Positions 7,827 through 16,828 of a stretch of 32,671 bases of DNA are shown here, piece by piece. Under the pieces are notes generated by a model. The model saw nothing but the letters and a program-made list of their open reading frames with translations, ran no database searches and had not been told where the DNA came from. The DNA is taken from positions 1-32,671 of the forward strand of contig NBMH01000034.1 in assembly GCA_002084875.1 (NCBI GenBank). Direction: 5' to 3'. Source of the DNA: Anaerolineaceae bacterium 4572_78 (GTDB lineage: Bacteria; Chloroflexota; Anaerolineae; 4572-78). A program made the position numbers and the translations under genes. Position 1 is the first letter of the stretch; each line of letters begins with the position of its first letter.

Positions 7827-10800
7827 ATGAGCAAACAAAATCAAAATCAAAGTTCGTCTGGCAGTTCAAGCCGTAAATCTAAAACAAGGGTACGGATTCC
7901 ACTGCCCCAAAAACCGCTTGAGCAATCCACTCAAATACAAAATGAGGCTGATATGAGTTCTATTACTCGTTCACCAAGTAGTATTATCAGTGGTGCCCCA
8001 AGTGATATTTTAAGTCGTGAGCCGAGTAGTATTCTTAGCCATGAGCCGAGCAGTATTCTTAGTCGTGAGCCTTCGTCATTTATGATGCAGAGGTTCAGTT
8101 TGGTAGAACCTCCCTTTGAAGGAGGGAAAGAGGGCGGCATTCCTTATCGAGGGCTTAACCCCCTTCTACCTGGACTTTTTCCTGTATCACCAATCCAAGC
8201 AAAATTAAAAGTGGGACCTGTGGGTGATAAGTATGAGCATGAAGCAGATAAGGTCGCCGACCAGGTTATGAAAATGCCGAGTCTGGGGTATGGTGTCCAA
8301 CGGCAAGAAGAAGATGATGATGAACTGCAAATGAAACCCATTCTCAATTTTCAATCTTCAATCCTCAATCCTCGCATTCAACGAATAACTGATTCAGCCA
8401 CACTAGAAGGACATGGTAAAGGAAAGTGGGGTGGTGGATTTTTTGGGCTTGGTAAAACCAGTTGGGGAAGATTGATTACATCTGTAAAAGAATATGAAGT
8501 TGCTCAAAATAATAACAAAAAGTTGGTTGCTTTAAACAAAATTATTGAATATAGTAATGAGTGGTTAGCTGAACCTACACGAAAGAAAAATAAAAGAGGT
8601 GATGATGCTAAAAAAGTCCAAATTGAAACATTGAAACAAGAATCACAAAAAGAAAGCACAGAACTAGAATTTAACTTAAAATATAGTACGGAAGCACTCA
8701 ACAATCAAGACACTACTGCTCAAGTGGGAACCGAGTTTATCAAGCAGACTAAAAACAGAGGGTCTTCTCATACCGTTAAAGCAATTGAACAAGGCACAGA
8801 AGAAATGTATTCCACAGCCAACATGCGGTCTCGTCAACTCTACCAAGTGTTATCTGCTATCAATCAAGGTAAAGTCAAACCGAATGAAAAAACGTTTGAG
8901 ACTGTAATTGACCTGCTGTCGGGTGGCTCTGGTCTGGTAACAGAATATCAAAATCTTGTCATGAATATTAAACCCAATGATGCAAATGCTCAAAATTTAA
9001 AAAAACAATTAGAGGTGGTTTTTGGTCACTGGGCAAACACACGAGGTACACCACACTCGATTGATTATATTCAAAACATGGCTAAAACGGGACAAGTTGA
9101 TGAAAAATATAGTCTTTTGTTTAATCTTGGTCAAGTTAGCACTAAGAAGGTAAATGATACATTTGTTAAAGATATTGTAGAAAAATTCTTGAAAACTGAT
9201 TTGATTTCTAAAGAAGAAACGGTTGGTGATAATATAGCAAGAGAAGCCGAAATTAGACAACTTGAGGATAAGTTAAATGAATTTACACAATTTTTTGTAG
9301 ACCATAACTTACCTGTACCAGGCAGGTTATTTCAGGGGAAATCTTGGCGTAAACTAGCCCCATGGAACAATGTTGATAGTGACCAATTAAATCAAATCGA
9401 AAGTGCTATGGCATTTTATGAGTCGGTGATAACTGCTGGAGAACTGGTTAATCGTGGTACACAGGCTGAAAAAACTGAACTTACTCAAGCGAGAGGAGAT
9501 GCCTTAATTACAAAAACCATTGATCGTCTCATAAAGAATATCAAAGCCATGCGGGGTGCCGTTCGGACATCATCCGAAGAAGAACAAGGAATTGTTACTT
9601 TTGTCAATCAATGGAAAAAAGAAACTACTGTTTTAGAGAAAAAATTTGGTTTAACTCAACATACAATCGGTAAACGAGTCAGAGATGGAAAACTTATTCC
9701 CGCTAAAGGACTTGGTCGAGATACACTTAGCAATGTTTATGATATTGTGTCGGGTGAGGTCGGCAATATTTATCAAACTTATGGAAAATTGAAGAAAGAT
9801 AAAAATGCTCCTGAAACACATGACTCTGACACACTAGAAATAGAACAAGCAATTGTGCTTCATACTGATAGACAAAATGTAACAACTGCTACCGATATTG
9901 AAAAACTGGCGAATGACTTGGGAAGTATCGCTCAATCCAATCCCGATTCACTGGTGAAATATTTATTGAAGTTGGCGGGTAAAAATGATTTGACCCCTAA
10001 GAATTTTTATAATTTATCAGAAACTGAAAAAACTAAAATTGTTAATGATGGTTTAGATGCTTTAGGTAAAAAGTTAGGTGTCAAAAAGGGCAAACAGTTC
10101 CGTCAAGAAAAAGGTGCCGCTATGGAAAAAATTGTGGCTATCTTCAAATTTGGTGGAGATGTTTTAGAGGAAGGACAAGGATATATTGCCATGCGTCAGG
10201 CTCTAACCGAGTGGACATATCGAAATAAAACCATGCTAAAAGCGGCAGTAAATTTGAGTGATAAAGACCGAGCCATGATTCGAGCCGATGGGGATTTACG
10301 CCGTCAAATGGCAAATGCTTTGAAAAACGACTCCAAAGATAAGGCAAAAATTGAAAATGTGTTAGGGTTCAGTTTAGTTGCAGGTCCCACAGATGCTCCG
10401 ACAACACCAGGAGCAACTACCGTTATTGGTGGTAAGGATGTTAAAACAGGCAAAGACGTAGATGTAGAATCAATGACCATCTCTAAAGATGAACATGGAA
10501 ACATCAATTATGATGCTATTACCAGTCATTGGGCGGGTGTATTAACCAATACCTATCATACCTTTGCCCATGACGCAATGGCGAAGGGTGTTTTAAAACG
10601 GATGGGACGTTGGATAGCGAAAGGTATTACATTTGGTACTGCCACCAAAAGTAAACCAGATACTAAAGCTCTCATGATGGTTGCCTATGAGGCTCAAGAG
10701 GCAATTCGGCAAGCGGTTGAAGCAGATGCAACGGTTCAAGATAAAACTGCTAAAGTTACAGAAGTGATAAAAACTATTACCGCCAAAATAGCTACTGTAG

Positions 10801-13310
10801 GTGCCATGAAAGGATTACATGCAAGGATAAAAAGCTGGTTTGAAAATGGTACCCGCATCACAGTAGGAGAAATGCTTGAAGTGGGTAAAGGAGTCATATC
10901 AGCCGATGAAGCCTATTTGACATCTATCGTTGAGCATACCAGCCCTAAAGACTTGTTAGATTATTTTGCGGATACAGAAAAATTTAATGAGCTATATATG
11001 TTATTCCAAGCAGAACTGACAACTATTAATACTTTAGAAAATAATGTTGTCAAAAGTGACCATATAAAACGAGCAAAAGATTATCACCATCAGTTGATTA
11101 ACTATACACCAGGAGTCAAGCGTTCTTTTGTGCAGGAGTTACAACAAACCAAGCGAGTAAGCCATTCTACCCGTCGTAGCATCGTAGAGACTATTCAAAA
11201 TAAATTAGCAGGTGCTTATGCGGGTGATAATGATTTCCAAGCAAAAATCAATGAAGTACGAAAAGGGATTGCTGGACAGGATACAAGAGAAACAACAAAA
11301 ATAGGTGGTACGGAAGAAGATGTCAGTTTGGGCAGTATGAAAAAAGATGCAAATCCTACTGAATTTAAGGCAATGTCTGAAGTAATCGAAGAGCAAACCC
11401 GCATGCAAAATACTAAGGCATTGCGTGGTTATGAAGGACGAGCCTTATCAGGGAAAAAAGGTGCCATGATGGAATCGCGTGCCAATTATCTCGGAACAGG
11501 GCGTTCCATGATGGAAACTCGCACTCAAAAGGATAAAACAGGTGAGCAGGAATATGACCTAGAATTATCAAGCAAACTCAATAAACTGGCTGATACTCGT
11601 CGTGATTATGATAAGAAAACATCTGCTTTCCTTGCCTTCCGTGAAAAAGTCAAAATTATTGTTAGAACTATTGTCCAATTACTTGTATCAGCCATTGTCA
11701 TAGCCGCTACGGCAGGAGCAGGTTCTGCAGCTGTAATTCCTGTTTGGTTGGGGATGATTATTACAGGTGTCAGTAAGGCAATAGAAAAGGCAATAGAATT
11801 TGGCTTTGACCCAGAAAGTGTTACCTTAGCTACAGCGGCATTTGATGTGATTAGCCATGCGATTATTAGCGGTGCAACTTCAACGATAGGTCAAGCACTT
11901 GGCACTATAGAAGGTTTTGGTTACAACTGGTTTGCGGCAACAGCAGGGTCGCGTTTGGAAGGTGCATCATTCTTACGAAAATTAGTTGAAAGAGTGTGGG
12001 TCGATGCTTATGAGAGCATATCAGAAGGTATCATTAAAGGTGTACTTAGCACCATGAGTGAAGCTATCAAAGGGGGGCTTATGAAAGGAGATGGTACCGA
12101 AGATGCCAAATCCCAAATGGAGTCTACATTGGGGCTAAAGGCATTGATGCGTACTGGAGTATTACAAATGACTCAAACAATGGGATCACTTGGCACTGCT
12201 GTATTGCGTGATGTAGCAAAATATGGTAGCCTTGAAAAAGCTAAAGAGGCAGAAGACAGTTTCGTAAACACATTCATGGGATTTGATTTACGCAGTGCGG
12301 GGTATCAAAGAGGTACAGGTGATAAAGATTGGGAATCTACTGGAGGTAAATTAGACGCAGGTAGAGGAGCAAAAGATATATGGGGTTTACAAGGATTAAA
12401 AGAGCTTGACAAAAAACAATGGTGGCAAGGGGTTGAGTATACAGTTGTTACCACTACAGGAGCTATGGTTACACAAATTGCTACTAGCCAACTAGAAATG
12501 GTATCTAAGACAAAGGGAAAAAGTGTGATGGGAGTGGGTGCCTTAGAGTCTGATGTTGGAAGTGGTGTTGGTACTGGTTTTGATGTAGAAGATATTGAGG
12601 CTCCTGATGTGGAGAATGGTGAGATTTACGATGGAGTTGTTAATAATGCTACAAAGCAATTACGACTCATTGCCAAAGGATTTATTTGCACTGCAAATAA
12701 TACTCTAAAAGAAGTACATGAGCTTAACATTGAGTTACAAAACATGTCTATTGAGGAACTGCACGATAAAGTAATCGCGATGGAAGAACAACTTCAGGTG
12801 ATTAATAATCTCCAAAACGGTTTTGATAATTCATTCACAAGCAAAACGATGGAGTTACTTAAACAAGCATCTGTGGGCGACCATGCTAATGTTCAAAAAA
12901 CATTAAGCGAGTTTAATGCTGTGCGGCAACAAGTCAATAGTATTATTACTAATGCAGGTAATATATTGGAAACAAAAGAAACTCAACATAAAGATTTTCT
13001 CGAAAAACAACAACTTGAACAGGAACAGGAACTTGAGGAAATACGCTCCCATAAAAAGGTTCAGGAAGAAATAAAGAAACTAACGGTTCGTAATTCACCA
13101 AGTAATTCCGATGACAGGAAAAAGAAACCACGTCATCCACAAGTTTTTTCGGACCAACATGGTGGAAAAAATGTAGATAAGGAAAAACGAGCCCAATTGG
13201 TTCATCTTGCCAAAATGGATAAATTTAGGACTCTAACACGAGACCGCATAAACCAAATGTCAAATGAAGAGATTAACAAATGGTTAAAACAGTTTGGTGC
13301 AAAAAGGTAA
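7827..13310 (+). CDS. Giant eCIS-cargo-like protein (DUF4157-type N-terminus, no protease core)
   Basis: A 1,827-residue protein. Residues 1-45 are polar and basic; 50-86 are an 8-residue tandem repeat (PSSILSRE type); 92-115 derive from a palindromic repeat. Residues 123-147, beginning IQAKLKVGPVGDKYEHEAD, are the motif that opens DUF4157 proteins, which are linked to extracellular contractile injection systems, followed by QRQEEDDDELQMKP. The HExxH core that normally comes next is absent. The body (about 190-1,260) is largely charged and helical. A hydrophobic stretch at about 1,275-1,335 (IVQLLVSAIVIAATAGAGSA) could insert in a membrane. Residues about 1,620-1,755 are coiled coil, Gln/Glu-rich at the end, before a basic tail. 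I see no known toxin domain. No signal peptide and no clear Shine-Dalgarno site are seen. Repeat copies flank it, and no eCIS structural gene lies in the window. A role as an injected effector is inference. Confidence 0.8.
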   Translation: MSKQNQNQSSSGSSSRKSKTRVRIPLPQKPLEQSTQIQNEADMSSITRSPSSIISGAPSDILSREPSSILSHEPSSILSREPSSFMMQRFSLVEPPFEGGKEGGIPYRGLNPLLPGLFPVSPIQAKLKVGPVGDKYEHEADKVADQVMKMPSLGYGVQRQEEDDDELQMKPILNFQSSILNPRIQRITDSATLEGHGKGKWGGGFFGLGKTSWGRLITSVKEYEVAQNNNKKLVALNKIIEYSNEWLAEPTRKKNKRGDDAKKVQIETLKQESQKESTELEFNLKYSTEALNNQDTTAQVGTEFIKQTKNRGSSHTVKAIEQGTEEMYSTANMRSRQLYQVLSAINQGKVKPNEKTFETVIDLLSGGSGLVTEYQNLVMNIKPNDANAQNLKKQLEVVFGHWANTRGTPHSIDYIQNMAKTGQVDEKYSLLFNLGQVSTKKVNDTFVKDIVEKFLKTDLISKEETVGDNIAREAEIRQLEDKLNEFTQFFVDHNLPVPGRLFQGKSWRKLAPWNNVDSDQLNQIESAMAFYESVITAGELVNRGTQAEKTELTQARGDALITKTIDRLIKNIKAMRGAVRTSSEEEQGIVTFVNQWKKETTVLEKKFGLTQHTIGKRVRDGKLIPAKGLGRDTLSNVYDIVSGEVGNIYQTYGKLKKDKNAPETHDSDTLEIEQAIVLHTDRQNVTTATDIEKLANDLGSIAQSNPDSLVKYLLKLAGKNDLTPKNFYNLSETEKTKIVNDGLDALGKKLGVKKGKQFRQEKGAAMEKIVAIFKFGGDVLEEGQGYIAMRQALTEWTYRNKTMLKAAVNLSDKDRAMIRADGDLRRQMANALKNDSKDKAKIENVLGFSLVAGPTDAPTTPGATTVIGGKDVKTGKDVDVESMTISKDEHGNINYDAITSHWAGVLTNTYHTFAHDAMAKGVLKRMGRWIAKGITFGTATKSKPDTKALMMVAYEAQEAIRQAVEADATVQDKTAKVTEVIKTITAKIATVGAMKGLHARIKSWFENGTRITVGEMLEVGKGVISADEAYLTSIVEHTSPKDLLDYFADTEKFNELYMLFQAELTTINTLENNVVKSDHIKRAKDYHHQLINYTPGVKRSFVQELQQTKRVSHSTRRSIVETIQNKLAGAYAGDNDFQAKINEVRKGIAGQDTRETTKIGGTEEDVSLGSMKKDANPTEFKAMSEVIEEQTRMQNTKALRGYEGRALSGKKGAMMESRANYLGTGRSMMETRTQKDKTGEQEYDLELSSKLNKLADTRRDYDKKTSAFLAFREKVKIIVRTIVQLLVSAIVIAATAGAGSAAVIPVWLGMIITGVSKAIEKAIEFGFDPESVTLATAAFDVISHAIISGATSTIGQALGTIEGFGYNWFAATAGSRLEGASFLRKLVERVWVDAYESISEGIIKGVLSTMSEAIKGGLMKGDGTEDAKSQMESTLGLKALMRTGVLQMTQTMGSLGTAVLRDVAKYGSLEKAKEAEDSFVNTFMGFDLRSAGYQRGTGDKDWESTGGKLDAGRGAKDIWGLQGLKELDKKQWWQGVEYTVVTTTGAMVTQIATSQLEMVSKTKGKSVMGVGALESDVGSGVGTGFDVEDIEAPDVENGEIYDGVVNNATKQLRLIAKGFICTANNTLKEVHELNIELQNMSIEELHDKVIAMEEQLQVINNLQNGFDNSFTSKTMELLKQASVGDHANVQKTLSEFNAVRQQVNSIITNAGNILETKETQHKDFLEKQQLEQEQELEEIRSHKKVQEEIKKLTVRNSPSNSDDRKKKPRHPQVFSDQHGGKNVDKEKRAQLVHLAKMDKFRTLTRDRINQMSNEEINKWLKQFGAKR
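7974..8085 (+). repeat. 24-bp tandem repeat in the giant gene
   Basis: About four and a half copies of a 24-bp unit encode PSSIISGA, PSDILSRE, PSSILSHE, PSSILSRE and PSSFMM. Copies 3 and 4 are nearly identical in DNA, so the expansion looks recent. It produces a Ser/Pro-rich flexible segment ahead of the DUF4157-type motif. Confidence 0.85.
8102..8175 (+). repeat. Palindromic repeat element inside the giant coding sequence
   Basis: ACCTCCC-TTTGAA-GGAGGG followed by AAAGAGGG and CCCCCTTCTACC resembles the GC-rich palindromes found between genes here. It is translated in frame as about 24 residues (PPFEGGKEGGIPYRGLNPL) between the Ser/Pro repeats and the IQAKLKVGP motif, without breaking the frame. 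Confidence 0.5.
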
Positions 13311-13314
13311 TTTA

Positions 13315-13410
13315 CGTAACCGTTCGCCCCCTTCCCCACATGGGAGATGTGACCCCTCTCCTTGTAGGGGGGCTGGGGTGGGGTCTACTAATGAGGAGAG
13401 TTAATAATTA
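13315..13410. repeat. GC-rich palindromic repeat, copy B
   Basis: It starts CGTAACCGTTCGCCCCC, contains CCCCACATGGGAG and CCCCTCTCCTTGTAGGGG, and ends GGGTCTACTAATGAGGAG then AGTTAATAATTA. It matches copies A and D and fills the whole gap between the giant gene and the 305-residue gene. Confidence 0.8.
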
Positions 13411-13420
13411 CTAATTTACT

Positions 13421-14338
13421 ATGAATCAATCAAAAAACACTTCTAATCATATCAATCATGAGAAGGTAGCCAAAGTCGTAAGAATGGCACAACCATACTT
13501 AAATACGGCAACAGCGACATTGTCTTTGAACAAGGAAATACAGACAGAACTCTATCGCTGGAATCAACAACTTCCTTTGGCACTCAGCATGAATGGCTAT
13601 GAGCCAACCGCGTTTGGGGTCTCATTGTCAGCAATGTTGAATCGGATTACATGGCGTACAGAGGGCGAACAACCGTATTTCTTACAACAATTCCAACGAT
13701 ACATGGCAAATTTTGAACTTTCGCTTGAAACATTAAAGCACATGCATCATGTTTTAGAGACTGTGCAACCAAGTGAATTAGGTTCATGGATTAGTGCCTA
13801 TACAGATTATTTTGAAATTGGTTGGCATATTTCACAGGACATGCCTTTGACACGTGCATTATCATACCTAGAAATCAATGAGAACCATGACGGTTTATTG
13901 TCTTGGATAAAAACCCATGACATCACTGAATGTCACCGTTTTGGTAGCTCACTTGCTCCAGGTGACATGTTAAGTGAAATACATTTGTCCATCACTACAG
14001 AAACACCCCGTCGAACCTTAGAAATTGGTTTACTACTTTTTCGTGAGGTTGGTTTGACATATCCTCCTGATGAGATTCTGTCTGCTTTGTTGCTTTCTCA
14101 AAGCACAGAAATATACGCTTCATTGCTGTTAGGTTCAGGTGGGATGGTCAAAATAGGCTTAACTTTCCCTGAACCTAGTACAGAATTTATTTTGAGGTTA
14201 TGTCACAGTGTCGGTATAGAAAATGATACAAGATTAGCTTTATTTGAAGGCAGTTTAAATACGGATGGTCCCGTTTATGCTGAATTTCAATATTTTGCTG
14301 ACCAGATGGATGTGGAATTGCATTACCTTATAATGTAA
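13421..14338 (+). CDS. Unknown 305-residue protein, candidate partner of the giant cargo
   Basis: A soluble protein with no signal peptide or membrane helix. The first half is helical (for example QFQRYMANFELSLETLKHMHHVLETVQ); the second half is a mix of strands and helices (RTLEIGLLLFREVGLTYPPDEI, GSGGMVKIGLTFPEP, FILRLCHSVGIENDTRLALFEG). I do not recognise a family. It follows the giant gene in the same direction, separated only by a repeat copy. By analogy with other giant-toxin loci it could be an immunity protein, an adaptor for loading into an injection system, or a chaperone, but nothing in its sequence proves any of these. No Shine-Dalgarno site lies close to the ATG; the nearest GAGGAG is about 22 bases away, inside the repeat. 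Confidence 0.75.
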   Translation: MNQSKNTSNHINHEKVAKVVRMAQPYLNTATATLSLNKEIQTELYRWNQQLPLALSMNGYEPTAFGVSLSAMLNRITWRTEGEQPYFLQQFQRYMANFELSLETLKHMHHVLETVQPSELGSWISAYTDYFEIGWHISQDMPLTRALSYLEINENHDGLLSWIKTHDITECHRFGSSLAPGDMLSEIHLSITTETPRRTLEIGLLLFREVGLTYPPDEILSALLLSQSTEIYASLLLGSGGMVKIGLTFPEPSTEFILRLCHSVGIENDTRLALFEGSLNTDGPVYAEFQYFADQMDVELHYLIM

Positions 14339-14388
14339 TTATTCACTCCCCTCGTTAGTAGACCCCAACCCAACCCCTCTTTCAGTGG
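14337..14388. repeat. GC-rich palindromic repeat, copy C (partial, inverted)
   Basis: TAATTATTCACTCCCCTCG followed by TTAGTAGACCCCAACCCAACCCC is the inverted 3' part of copies A, B and D. It begins at the stop codon of the 305-residue gene. The remaining 200 bases before xer hold only a possible promoter. Confidence 0.65.
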
Positions 14389-14497
14389 TTACATTTTTCT
14401 CCTGATTTTCATAACTCTCTTTTTGCTTAACTTAATAACAGTAAGAACAATTTACATAAGGCATAATGGCACGATTAACTAAACATAAAGTTGCAAC

Positions 14498-14526
14498 TTG
14501 CCAAAGCAATCATAATATGGTAAACT
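14498..14526 (+). promoter_or_regulatory. Possible promoter of the Xer recombinase gene
   Basis: TTGCCA (14498-14503), a 17-bp spacer and TAAACT (14521-14526), about 70 bases before the ATG. The -35 is good and the -10 weak; TATAAA slightly downstream is an alternative. Confidence 0.3.
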
Positions 14527-14595
14527 GGTTATAAATCACGTAACTAAGGTAATTTTATCATTTTAGTAAAGTAAACAAATAACATAAGTGAATAT

Positions 14596-15474
14596 ATGAA
14601 AATATTAGTCGAACAATACCTTGATTTTACAACAGTCCAAAAAAAATATGCGGAAAACACTGTTATCGCTTATCGTAATGATTTGTATCAATTTATGACA
14701 ATTATTCAAGATGAGATTAATAGTAGTTGGCTTAACGTAAACAATGCAATGATTAATAATTATATTATTTATTTGGAAAAAGAAGAAAAATTTACAGCAT
14801 CAACAATAGCTCGCAAAGTGGCGGCTATTAAATCTTTTTTCAATTATCTTGTGGCAAAAGGCATGATGACAGAAGATGAAAATCCAACAGAGGATTTAAA
14901 TTCTCCCAAAGTAGAAAAGCGTTTACCTCAGGCAATTTCCGTTGAGGAAATTAACCGTTTGTTGAATGTTAAAACATACGGTGATACCCCAAAATCATTT
15001 CGTGACCGAGCAATATTAGAATTGCTGTATGCTTCGGGCATGCGTGTTACAGAACTTTGTTCGCTGAATGTGCAAGATATTGATTTTGAAAATGGAACGG
15101 TTCGGGTGAAAGGTAAAAATAGTGGTATTCAAGAACGATTTATCCCACTTAGTGAAGAATCCCAAGAGATTATAGGAAATTATGTTAAGGATAATCGCCA
15201 GCATCTCATTCGCAGTAGAGACGACTCAGCACTATTTCTAAATCATCGTGGACAACGCTTGACACGACAAGGTTTATGGCTTATTATCAAATATTATGTA
15301 CAAAAGGTAGGTATTGCAGAAAAAGTAACACCTCATACACTGAGACATTCCTTTGCAGCTCACCGTTTAAGTCTTGGTAAATCATTAGAGGACCTGCAAA
15401 AGTTACTTGGGCATGCCAATATTTCAACAACTCAAATATACACTCATCTCCCTGCATTTGAAATTATTAAGTAA
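14596..15474 (+). CDS. XerC/XerD-type tyrosine recombinase
   Basis: A 292-residue site-specific recombinase, the usual length for the Xer family, which resolves chromosome dimers at dif or integrates mobile DNA. The N-terminal core-binding domain contains YAENTVIAYRNDLYQF at about 19-34 and TIARKVAAIKSFFNYL. The catalytic set is complete: R150 in YASGMRVTEL, K174 in VKGKNSG, H247 and R250 in HTLRHSF, H273 in LGHANIS and the nucleophile Y282 in TQIYTHL. The sequence is closest to housekeeping XerC/D, not to IntI, and no IntI-specific insert is evident. It sits between two palindromic repeat copies beside the giant gene, so a role in shuffling these genes is possible but unproven. Confidence 0.92.
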   Translation: MKILVEQYLDFTTVQKKYAENTVIAYRNDLYQFMTIIQDEINSSWLNVNNAMINNYIIYLEKEEKFTASTIARKVAAIKSFFNYLVAKGMMTEDENPTEDLNSPKVEKRLPQAISVEEINRLLNVKTYGDTPKSFRDRAILELLYASGMRVTELCSLNVQDIDFENGTVRVKGKNSGIQERFIPLSEESQEIIGNYVKDNRQHLIRSRDDSALFLNHRGQRLTRQGLWLIIKYYVQKVGIAEKVTPHTLRHSFAAHRLSLGKSLEDLQKLLGHANISTTQIYTHLPAFEIIK

Positions 15475-15489
15475 CGGTTCTTCTTCGTT

Positions 15490-15599
15490 CGTAACCGTTC
15501 ACCCCCACTCCTATTCCTTCCCCACATGGGAGAAGGGGAATCTTACTCCCCTCTCCTTGTAGGGGAGGGGTCTACTAATAAGTGGGAGTTAATAATTAT
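15490..15599. repeat. GC-rich palindromic repeat, copy D
   Basis: It begins CGTAACCGTTCACCCCC, with CCCCACATGGGAGAAGGGG and CCCCTCTCCTTGTAGGGG, and ends GGTCTACTAATAAGTGGG then AGTTAATAATTATT. It is the most complete copy and fills the gap between xer and the phosphorylase. Confidence 0.8.
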
Positions 15600-15636
15600 T
15601 TCATTATTTTTTAATCTTTTAGTCTATGGAGATATT

Positions 15637-16506
15637 ATGACATTAAAGTACAACACATTTCAATCTATAGCTGATATCATTCGTCACCAAACTAATCATC
15701 ATCCGACGATTGGTATGATACTAGGTTCAGGTATGGGGCCCCTTGCTGATGAAATTGAATCCCCGACCTTCATCCCCTACAACACAATTCCCGACTTTCC
15801 AAAATCACATGTTAAAGGACATGAGGGACGTTTGGTTATCGGTAAACTACAAGGCAAGACCGTATTGGTTATGCAGGGGCGAGTACACTTTTATGAAGGG
15901 TATTCGATTCAAACTGTAACCATGCCTGTTCGGGTTATGCAAGTATTGGGCTTGAAAACACTTATTGTAACCAATGCGGCTGGAGGCATCAATACGTCTT
16001 TCCGAGCAGGTGATCTTATGCTTATTACTGACCATATTAACATATTAGGCATGACAGGCACCAATCCGTTAATTGGTCCGAATTTTGCTGAATTTGGCAC
16101 CCGATTTCCAGATATGACATCTCCTTATAATTTAGAACTGCAACAGAAAGCTCGACAAGTAGCAAAAGAAGCAGGTATTAAATTGCATGAAGGAGTTTAT
16201 GCTTGTCTTTCGGGACCATCATTTGAAACACCAGCCGAAATACGTTTCTTGAAAACGATTGGTGCAGATGCCGTTGGCATGTCAACTGCTCCTGAAGTTG
16301 TGGTGGCACGACATGGAGGTATGAAAGTATTGGGTATTAGTGGTATTTCAAATGTGGTTGTTTCCCAACCGACAGAAGTTTCTGCAACTACCCATGAAGA
16401 AGTTTTGGAAGCCAGCAAGGTGATTGCTCCCAAATTGATAACTATTGTTAAGGGTGTGTTGGGTCAACTACCCACCGAGCCTAACAGAATCGATGGACTT
16501 GCGTAA
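15637..16506 (+). CDS. Purine nucleoside phosphorylase (trimeric family)
   Basis: It cleaves purine nucleosides with phosphate to base plus ribose-1-phosphate in purine salvage. The 289 residues carry the trimeric PNP signature set: GMILGSGMGPLA (phosphate loop), FPKSHVKGHEGRLVIG, VMQGRVHFYEGYS, VTNAAGGIN, SGPSFETPAEIRFL and GADAVGMSTAPEVVVARH with the substrate-binding Met and Glu. The GISGISN stretch carries the usual base-recognition Asn. ATG 15637 is chosen because GGAGA lies a few bases upstream and the N-terminus fits the family; the longer frame to 15526 is translated repeat DNA. It is probably followed by a terminator at 16610-16690. Confidence 0.93.
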   Translation: MTLKYNTFQSIADIIRHQTNHHPTIGMILGSGMGPLADEIESPTFIPYNTIPDFPKSHVKGHEGRLVIGKLQGKTVLVMQGRVHFYEGYSIQTVTMPVRVMQVLGLKTLIVTNAAGGINTSFRAGDLMLITDHINILGMTGTNPLIGPNFAEFGTRFPDMTSPYNLELQQKARQVAKEAGIKLHEGVYACLSGPSFETPAEIRFLKTIGADAVGMSTAPEVVVARHGGMKVLGISGISNVVVSQPTEVSATTHEEVLEASKVIAPKLITIVKGVLGQLPTEPNRIDGLA

Positions 16507-16609
16507 GCAAGCCAAGAATGTAATTATGTATTTTAGCAGGAAATGATATTTATGGCAGATTTGGCTCTTTTTTAGAAAAATTGATTTTAAGGCAAACACA
16601 GTCATGGTA

Positions 16610-16690
16610 GTCGCCGTTTCTTTGTGGAACGGCGACCCCAGGCTTCCTTATATCCCACCGCTAAAGCTGGTGGGTTTTACGGGCTTTTTC
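16610..16690. terminator. Two hairpins after the phosphorylase gene
   Basis: A perfect 9-bp stem GTCGCCGTT (16610-16618) / AACGGCGAC (16628-16636) is followed by CCCACC-GC-TAAA-GC-T-GGTGGG (16653-16673) with one bulge, then TTTTACGGGCTTTTT. The second hairpin plus T run fits a Rho-independent terminator for the upstream gene. The arrangement of two GC-rich stems also resembles an IS200/IS605-type end. The rest of 16507-16828 shows nothing else. Confidence 0.5.
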
Positions 16691-16828
16691 TATAAAAGTA
16701 GGGCAGTATCTTGATAAAGTGGATTTATTATTAAGGTAATGATAATGTGAGTCAGTTTGTTTTATCAGCATGCCACAATAACGAAAACGTCAGATGGTCG
16801 TAGGAACACTTTGTTGGAACTACCGATT

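Noticed and set aside
14596-15474. Integron integrase
   Set aside because: The protein has the Xer length and motifs and no IntI insert is evident; no attC sites with the expected core could be recognised.
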